Below, piece by piece: positions 57,577 to 64,000 of a stretch of DNA of 64,000 nucleotides; the first letter of the stretch is position 1; every line of letters begins with the position of its first letter. The stretch spans positions 806,001 to 870,000 of the forward strand of contig CP085830.1 of NCBI GenBank assembly GCA_020809705.1, given 5' to 3'. The translations under genes and the position numbers were made by a program. This stretch comes from Calonectria ilicicola (lineage: Eukaryota > Ascomycota > Sordariomycetes > Hypocreales > Nectriaceae). Under the pieces are notes generated by a model. That model was not told the origin of the DNA. It ran no database searches and saw only the letters and a program-made list of their open reading frames with translations.

Positions 57577-58577
57577 TGTTGTAGTGATTTTAAAGATGAA
57601 GTTGAGTCTGTAGGGTTGATGGAAAAGTAGACTTGGTTGAACTGTGAGTAAAGAAAAACGAAGGCGAATAACCACAGCATATAAATACAAATTTTCTACA
57701 AGGACGTACGCTTATCTAAAGCATTAAACCATAGAGTCCCAGTGACATACCCAACTGACAAGTCCTAGCAACAGGCCTAAGCATTAAGGTTAGCCAACGC
57801 GCTAAAGTCGCTTCGCTGCACAGGTCGCCTCAATTGCCTAGCTCTCAGCCTTTGATACACCATGGAACACGGATTCCTCGGCCTCCGGCTCATAGACGTG
57901 TGAGTTTCACCTCGGTGTAGCCTCGGTACAACCTCAACTTGAATCTTGTAGCATGTCAAACTGTATCGTCGCATTTGCATTGACGAGCCCCTCTTATGTC
58001 AGTCAGATGCTCACAGAATGCTTCATGGAAATTTAAATCCATGTTTTAGACGGCTTATTACACCCCCCTAAAAAGTCCTACACAAAGAAAGGTGCTAAAA
58101 AGGAGGGAAGAGGGATATTCACCGAGTTGACCAACCTAGCCACCAAAAGCCGTACTTAGACTGCCTCAAAGGCATAGATAGCAACCTCGAGATAATCAGA
58201 AGATTTCATCGTAACTCATATTTATTTTGAGCAGCTGTTTTTTGCAAGAGTATTTTTTATAATCGGTAGCGCCAACTGTTAAGTTCCTTGCCTGTAAGCG
58301 TATTGGATATGCTTCACCTGGTTAAAGTCTGTTGCTTGGACTCGGTGCTTTGACATGTTACATTATTCATTGTTTCAACTCCTATCCTCAGGGTTAACTG
58401 TATATTAAAAAAGTTGAATATATATCTGGATAGTGAGACATAGAAAAGAACAAATTTTCTGATGCCAAGTCAATCACCTGAACAATTATCACTTCAACAC
58501 AAATTACTCATCATCAAACCTACCTTCTCATATTATCCAACTTGGAAAGACAAATCTGTCCACCAGCAATTACCAAA
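57577..58577. other. Shared upstream region of the 8-cysteine pair
   Basis: About 1.0 kb between the divergent paralogs. Poly(A/T)-rich; a CGGCCTCCG motif near 57880 is the only Zn2Cys6-like site noticed. No gene seen. Confidence 0.5.
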
Positions 58578-58841
58578 ATGCACACCTCTCAGATTATTAC
58601 AGCTATGTTGCTGTGCATTGGATTAGCCACCAATGTTCAAGCTCAATCTCGACACCGCACCTGCTCCGGTGGCGCCATCTCTTGCTTATACCCGAAAGGC
58701 CGTTGTGCCGTCGTTTGCATGAACAATGAGGGCCGGCCTAGAGCCGCCTGTGAATGCCCTCCAGGACAGGCTGATAACCCGTTAACGGGATCGAACTGCA
58801 TTTCTATTATTACTGCGCTGGGTCGCCATCAGTGTGAATAA
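58578..58841 (+). CDS. Small secreted 8-cysteine protein (paralog B)
   Basis: ATG 58578 gives 87 aa with a signal peptide (MHTSQIITAMLLCIGLATNVQA). The eight mature cysteines match paralog A in order; the region between the fourth and fifth is longer here (MNNEGRPRAA against NTNFK). The first half of the signal peptide is also nearly the same (MHT-QI), so the duplication includes the start. An earlier in-frame GTG or ATG at 58542 is less likely. Function unknown. Confidence 0.8.
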   Translation: MHTSQIITAMLLCIGLATNVQAQSRHRTCSGGAISCLYPKGRCAVVCMNNEGRPRAACECPPGQADNPLTGSNCISIITALGRHQCE

Positions 58842-59176
58842 GGCAGAGGAGCTTGGAGGATATTGCAAGCATGGTGTTGTTATATGATCAGATCGATCAC
58901 ACGCATCAGTGATGTTCACTTTTTGGAAAGTTAGATTTATTTCCCAAGCCATACAATTGAAAAAGGAATTGCAAATTTATCCACATTATGATTGCGAAAA
59001 GTGGTGAGCCGTGGTGGTACGTGAAGAAATGCGTGTGGGCGACGAGATTCTCTCGAATTTTCTCAAGTGCTGGCGTTGCACAGGGCCGACCACATGTTGC
59101 ACGTCAATGCATGTAGTTGGGATGAGCTTGACTAATGAACATGGCGTTTGAAGATTTCGATTATAATTTTTGCTAC
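58842..59176. other. Convergent 3' flanks
   Basis: Short gap between paralog B and the ankyrin gene. Nothing supported in it. Confidence 0.5.
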
Positions 59177-60265
59177 TTATCTCATTGCTGCAACACCCTC
59201 CTCAATCACGCTCTTCATCTCATCGCTCCCCATGAGATTTGCGTACTCCACCGCGTTCCCATACGGCCCCTTTGCGTATGGATCCGCTCCTTGGGCCAGC
59301 AGCCATCTCACCCGTTCCACAGCTCCCGCCATGGTCGCATACACAATCGAGTATTGTGCCTCCATGTGCCGCGATTGTTTCTTTTGATTCACGTCCGCCC
59401 CGCGGTCTACTAACAGCTCCATGACGGGAATCCTCTCTTGGTCAAACTCCTTACTGGGTGCCACACGGCCCGCGTGCGGATTTGCCCCGGGCGGGCACGT
59501 GCCTGCAGCGGAGTGCAGTGGTGTCCCGTTCTGTATCCTGGCGCCAGCGTCAAGAAGTAGTTTTACCGCTTCGGCGCTCCCATGTGCTGCAGCAGCTTCA
59601 AGCGCAGCGCATGAATCCGTCTCAGCGCCCCCGGTTCGGTCGCGATTGTCGCGTTGCGGGCCTAGGTTGGGGTTTGCGCCGTGGGCGAGAAACCAGGTGA
59701 GGAGCGGCAGATTGGTGACGATTTTTGGGAGAAGGACGGCACCGTAGAAGCCGGGCGTGTTTGGTGTCCAGCCGTGTTCAATTAGAAGCTCAAATAGGGC
59801 GATCTGCTTATCCTGTGGCGCTGAAAGAACGTTGTTCGGCGTTTGGCGGGCAATGGGCGCACCGCTGGCCAGTAGACGGCGGGCTCCTTCGACATTCCCA
59901 GCGCTGAGGGCGAGGGTGAGACCGTTGTGCAGAACGGCGGGCGTGCAGGTTCCAGAGGCGACGGTCGACTCAACAATCGACAAAGGTCCGTGTTTGCAGG
60001 CAGATTGAAATTCGTTCAGCTCTACAGGATGTGGCTTCAAAAGTTCAATGTCGCTAGGCTGCAGAACAGGGACATCGTCGTACGTTGAGCCCATGACTCC
60101 GAATTGAGGCTGCATCTGTTGCCGCATTGGTGCGTTTTGCTGACTTCCATTTGCCGCTGCTTCTATTTGTCTTTGTTGCTGCATTGCTGCCATCATCTGC
60201 ATCTGCCGCTGGCGTGCAGCCATGGCCATCTGCTGTTGGAGCCGAAGCTGTTCCTGAGAAGCCAT
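59177..60265 (-). CDS. Ankyrin-repeat protein with Gln/Met-rich N-terminus
   Basis: Intronless, 362 aa, ATG 60265. Residues 1-60 are very rich in Gln and Met and likely disordered or a coiled coil. From about residue 85 to 355 there are ankyrin repeats, with typical helix-turn elements (GLTLALSAGNVEGARRLLASGA, in part; ALEAAAAHGSAEAVKLLLDAGA, in part; VMELLVDRGADVNQ; VERVRWLLAQGADPYAKG). These repeats bind other proteins. No other domain is seen, so the partner and role are unknown. Four TGACG motifs lie 190-220 bp upstream. Confidence 0.88.
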   Translation of the reverse strand: MASQEQLRLQQQMAMAARQRQMQMMAAMQQQRQIEAAANGSQQNAPMRQQMQPQFGVMGSTYDDVPVLQPSDIELLKPHPVELNEFQSACKHGPLSIVESTVASGTCTPAVLHNGLTLALSAGNVEGARRLLASGAPIARQTPNNVLSAPQDKQIALFELLIEHGWTPNTPGFYGAVLLPKIVTNLPLLTWFLAHGANPNLGPQRDNRDRTGGAETDSCAALEAAAAHGSAEAVKLLLDAGARIQNGTPLHSAAGTCPPGANPHAGRVAPSKEFDQERIPVMELLVDRGADVNQKKQSRHMEAQYSIVYATMAGAVERVRWLLAQGADPYAKGPYGNAVEYANLMGSDEMKSVIEEGVAAMR

Positions 60266-61451
60266 TGTTGATGATGACGTGTGTGATTGGCTGTGTCTGT
60301 TGACGGCATCTCAAACATCGAGATTCGATCCTGGGAACGGAATACTGGGTCCAAAAATAGCGTCAGCATCATGTGACGCGTTGGATACACCGAACAGCTC
60401 AAGGCAAGGCTGACAGACGCGACGTCGACTATTAATATCTCATTGTTTTGCGTCAGCGTGAAGCGAGCACTGACGCTGACGCTGACGTCTATGGTTATGC
60501 AGAGTAATGTATCTCAAACATTGGTCGCACTGCAGCCTAGCGATGCGTCATTATTTTGCAGTACCCAAGAATTTAGGCTCTAAATGAATAGAGAAAGCAA
60601 TGTTCTAAGGTTTCTGTTTCTCTTTAACTAAGCATTCCATAGTTACACTACAACTATGGCGCGTAGTCAAGAGTTAGTGCTGCTAGCGGTTGCTTTAGGG
60701 AACCACTGCACAAAATTGTGTTGGGGTCTGAATTCTTTGATCAGGAGAGAAGCAGAGTGCCATCGCGTGGTTGCATCCTCGACGTTGCAGTTTTAAATGC
60801 GGCCTTTATCTAAGAATATGTGTCGATATGATACAACCTATCATTTTTATACTGTATCGGTTCCGGCAATGCTATTTGGCTGGCATTTCTCAGCTCTGAA
60901 AGCCACTCGCACCTGGCCCAACTACCCGGTATACATGCCAATAAAGAATCTACACGAGGATTATCAGATCATTCCTGTTCAGCTGTATCCTTATCCCGTT
61001 CGCCTCTCTTGTCCCGGCCCTCAAAATCGTCCGATGGCGTCGGACGCTAAGAAGCGGCTAACATGCCGCTCCCGCATTATTCGCCACAGAACCAACTGAT
61101 AGGCAGTACAGCAATAGCTCGCACAAGCTTCCTACCAATTAGTTAACCCAATGTTCATCCCATGATGCAAAAGCCCCCAAATCCAGTAAAAAAACGCAAA
61201 AGACCAAGGCATGATACCAAACTCTAGTCTTGAGCTCAGCGCCGCATGATGTAACGAGACCCATAGCGGACTGGTACGAGTACGAACTGATGGGCAAGTC
61301 TGATGTGGCAACGAAGTTAGCCTTCGATACCGAAAACCCAAGAGAACCTCCAAATGTGAAATGATTAACTTGGGCGACTTCACCTAATCATACAGAAAAC
61401 CACATCACTTCACCGAATATAGTTCTCATTGACAATCGTTATTTCGATAAC
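60266..61451. other. Intergenic region (1.2 kb)
   Basis: Upstream of the ankyrin gene. It holds the TGACG cluster listed separately. No gene seen. Confidence 0.5.
60451..60489. promoter_or_regulatory. TGACG (bZIP half-site) cluster
   Basis: CGTCA at 60451-60455 (minus-strand TGACG) and TGACG at 60471, 60477 and 60483, the last as TGACGTC. The two sides form an inverted repeat. It lies about 190-220 bp upstream of the ankyrin gene start. TGACGTCA-like sites are the known targets of CREB/ATF-type bZIP factors; use here is inference. Confidence 0.4.
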
Positions 61452-61757
61452 ACGAAGCCATCGATTATCTTCTCAACCCTCTTTCTAGGTGTGGCCATGG
61501 CATGCTACAATCATGATGACGCAACTGGAGATGCACACAGAGCAGGGTGCGACAACGACCATTTTGATGTTTACTGGTAATCCGTGGGGGTGCAATTGTG
61601 ATTGGGGATATGTCACTGGCCCGTGGTATTGGCACGTCTTTCATCATGGATGTGTAAGCAGCCAACCCTCAAGAAATGGCAAGTCGTGAAACCAGACCAG
61701 TACTAACAAAAGTAGTGTACGGATGATTCTGCGGCCAGCGCGAAGCCAGATCTTTAG
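61452..61757 (+). pseudogene. Decayed small secreted cysteine-rich protein gene
   Basis: From 61452 one frame reads as a hydrophobic signal-peptide-like stretch followed by Cys- and His-rich sequence (CYNHDDATGD, AGCDNDHFDVYW) and then hits TAA at 61578-61580. The +1 frame continues with NPWGCNCDWGYVTG and FHHGC. That frame runs to a good donor (GTAAGC, 61654) and acceptor (TACTAAC branch, AG at 61714-61715); the last exon ends at TAG 61755. The codon at the expected start is ACG (61452-61454), not ATG. So two lesions are inferred: a lost start codon and a 1-nt insertion, perhaps in the T run at 61570-61572. An in-frame ATG at 61497 remains, but translation from it still meets the stop. Family not known to me. 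Confidence 0.5.
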
Positions 61758-62589
61758 AGGGGCATTGTCTGACGAGAGTTGGAGGTGTATTTCGAACGAT
61801 AATCATCTATGGGCTTGGAAACGCGGGGAAATATAAACCGAAATGTATATATTAGTTTCTGGACACAATTACGCCAGTCCACCTTGTTGCCATTATCACG
61901 GGGACCGAGGATTATCCTTTTCTAGGAAGTGGGGTATCTATGTCATGTGTCTGTTTCTGTGAGAGCTGAGTTAATTGACCGGCTTACTTTTGCTTCTGTT
62001 CAGAATACATCAAACACTGTGCACCTACCTACCTACCTTGCTCCCTTCGGCTATAAATTATCAATTATTTTCATATTATTTCTTTGTTAATGGTTTTTTT
62101 GTGAAGGATAATTATTTGCCTTTTTGCCTATTATTAAGCATCCCACTTGCTTGGCGGGTGGGTAAAACCCGCCGGAAAAGTTGGTGTGTTGGATCACCCA
62201 CCCGAGTCCACCATCGGCCCAATCCGTGAAGAGATGTTGTGCATTGGGGTATGGGTTGGTAATGATTATAGATACAGTGGATCCGGGGTCATCTTGCATT
62301 CTGCAGTCAGCATCGGACAGTAGCATCGCGACGTCGCGACAATCTGGGGTACACGGCGTTCGGGCATTACTGCTATTGGCTGCCGGCTTCCGTCAACGTG
62401 TACCCGTACCCCTCTTCCACGGTTAATGATAACCCGTGACGTACGAAGAGTTGCCGAAGGGCACTGTATATTAAATTGAGCCTTTTCTTTGTTTTAATTA
62501 TCGTCATGTCTGTTTAGAGTTCGAGTCATTAGTGCACGCAAAATTGCAATCGCTCTGAATCGCTAGACTTTCTTTCCTAGGAAGCCATC
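61758..62589. other. Promoter region of the monooxygenase gene
   Basis: It holds a GGCGGGT / ACCCGCC inverted repeat (62153-62173). No gene seen. Confidence 0.5.
62153..62173. promoter_or_regulatory. Second CGG-N11-CCG inverted repeat
   Basis: Arms GGCGGGT (62153-62159) and ACCCGCC (62167-62173) around 7 nt, so CGG (62155-62157), 11 nt, CCG (62169-62171). It lies about 420 bp upstream of the monooxygenase start. Same geometry as the site at 45589, different flanks. May be chance. Confidence 0.35.
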
Positions 62590-64000
62590 ATGAACGGGCA
62601 CAGCAAGCCAGCCTACACGCCGCAAGGCCGCCCAGTGGACGAGGATCGACCCGTCCGTGTGGTAATCATCGGTGCCGGTTTTTCCGGAATCGGATTGTAT
62701 ATCCGACTGCTACAGTACGTGCCTAGCGCTACAATAACGTTATTCGAAAAGAATCCGGGGTTGGGCGGCACATGGTTCGAGAACCGATATCCAGGTGTGG
62801 CCTGTGATATCCCCAGCCATGCATACCAGTACACCTTTGCGCCCAACCCCAAGTGGAACAAGCTGTTCTCCGAGGGACCAGAGATCCAGCGGTATATCCA
62901 GGACGTTGCTACCAAATATGGAGTTGACAAGAAGATCAAATACAACACAAAGGTGACCGGGGCTACCTGGAATGAGGCCAATGGGACATGGGCCGTCAAG
63001 ACTGACTACACCACACCCTCTGGTGAAGTGATGTCTAATGAAACCACCGCAGAGGTCGTGATTAGTGCTGTCGGTCTTCTCAACCATTGGAAGTGGCCTG
63101 ATATCCCAGGCGTCGGCGACTTTGAGGGCAAGGTTGTCCATTCTGCTGATTGGGATACTACTTGGTTAGTATTTTAATATCAATTTGATGTATTAGCATT
63201 GAAGATATCTTTTAACCTTCATGTTTATAACAGGGACTATGCCGGAAAAAACGTAGCGCTCATAGGCTGCGGATCCTCTGCTATCCAGATCCTCCCCAAG
63301 CTCCAGAAGAGTTGCCCTAAAGTCATCAACTTTGTCCGGGGGAGAACATGGATTAGCCCCGCATTTGGATCGGCCATGACTGAACAGAGATTGGCTGAGA
63401 GCTCAGAACCAGGAAACTACACTTTTACTGAAGAGGAGAAAGAGCGCTTCACCAACGACAAAGAATTCTACCAAAGCTTTCGTCGTGAGGTGGAAGGCAC
63501 CATCAACAAGGATTTTCCATGTCTTGTTTTGGGATCACCCGAGAGCAAGATGGGTGTAGAGATGATGAGCGACATGATGTCGCAAAAGCTAGCCAAAAAG
63601 CCGGGACTGTTCGAGGCTTTGAGGCCTGACTTTGCACCAGGATGTCGCCGCCTGACACCTGGGCAAGGATATCTTGAAGCATTGGTCGAAGACAACGTGG
63701 ACATGATCAAGACACCAATCACTCGCATCGCGAAACACGGAATCGTCACTAAGGATGGATTCGAGTGGGAAGTCGATGCTATTGTGTGTGCTACTGGCTT
63801 CAACGCCACTCATATGCCACGTTTCCCCATCATTGGCAAAGGCGGAGCATCTCTAGCTAAGAGCTACGAGGAGCGCTCTGCAGCCTACTTGTCGCTCTCT
63901 GTTCCTGATTTCCCCAACTACTTCTTTGTCGGGGGCCCCAACTCAGCCACTGGCGCCGGCTCCCTCTTGATCATTCTGGAGTCAATCGCCAATTACACTG
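62590..64000 (+). CDS. Baeyer-Villiger-type flavin monooxygenase (partial, runs off the window)
   Basis: Exons 62590-63164 and 63234 to the window end; the intron (63165-63233, 69 nt) has donor GTTAGT and acceptor ACAG, and the junction restores a Trp codon. About 447 codons are visible. FAD site GAGFSG (28-33); the BVMO fingerprint FxGxxxHxxxW is at Phe178, Gly180, His184, Trp188 (FEGKVVHSADW); the second Rossmann motif is GCGSSA in exon 2; CATGF follows further on. In BVMOs the fingerprint usually ends in WP/WD. The enzyme inserts oxygen next to a carbonyl using NADPH and O2; in fungi this is frequent in secondary metabolite pathways. Substrate unknown. The 3' end is outside the window. Confidence 0.9.

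Noticed and set aside
1..64000. tRNA genes, transposons, CRISPR arrays
   Set aside because: Scanning by eye for B-box-like GGTTCGANNCC, transposase-like frames and regular spaced repeats gave nothing convincing; a tRNAscan or RepeatMasker run would be decisive.

Overview
The window looks like nuclear DNA of a filamentous ascomycete, most likely a Sordariomycete and possibly Hypocreales (inference). The basis is many short introns of 48-82 nt with CTAAC/CTAAT branch sites, two Zn2Cys6 regulators, fungal P450, flavoenzyme and GH28 families, small secreted cysteine-rich proteins, and genes separated by 0.1-2.6 kb. About 23 genes or gene remnants can be supported. I saw no tRNA, rRNA, CRISPR array, transposon or plasmid feature.

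Left part (1-25 kb). A three-module CbbX-type AAA ATPase on the minus strand is followed by a membrane protein gene cut by one in-frame TAA and, divergently from that, an Msp1/katanin-type AAA ATPase. Next come a Thr-rich secreted protein with a cysteine-rich tail, a GH28 exopolygalacturonase, an MFS transporter with a TGA in its conserved GWRWAFYIN motif, a secreted bicovalent FAD oxidase of the BBE/glucooligosaccharide oxidase type, an SDR-like protein, and an F-box/LRR-like gene that changes frame once.

Middle (25-48 kb). GMP synthase has 14 exons, including a 5-nt exon and a GC-AG intron. Then come a group A flavin monooxygenase, an intracellular BBE-type oxidase and a Zn2Cys6 regulator, which could form a small oxidative cluster. 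Two paralogous proteins of unknown function follow; they share a repeated module and one carries a Trp-rich amphipathic repeat. After them lies a second putative cluster: a Zn2Cys6 regulator whose zinc cluster is spread over four small exons, a P450, and a dedicated-looking NADPH-P450 reductase divergent from the P450. A CGG-N11-CCG inverted repeat lies between the P450 and the reductase.

Right part (48-64 kb). This holds a small secreted protein, a 771-aa C2H2-like protein with a Gln-rich tail, a small conserved protein with one unusual intron, a divergent pair of 8-cysteine secreted paralogs, an ankyrin-repeat protein, a decayed secreted cysteine-rich gene, and a Baeyer-Villiger-type monooxygenase that runs off the right edge.

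The most notable points are the paralogous family at 36.8-40.7 kb, the four lesion-bearing genes (two single in-frame stops, one frameshift, one relic), and the exon structures of GMP synthase and the second regulator. All splice sites were read by eye and need RNA support.
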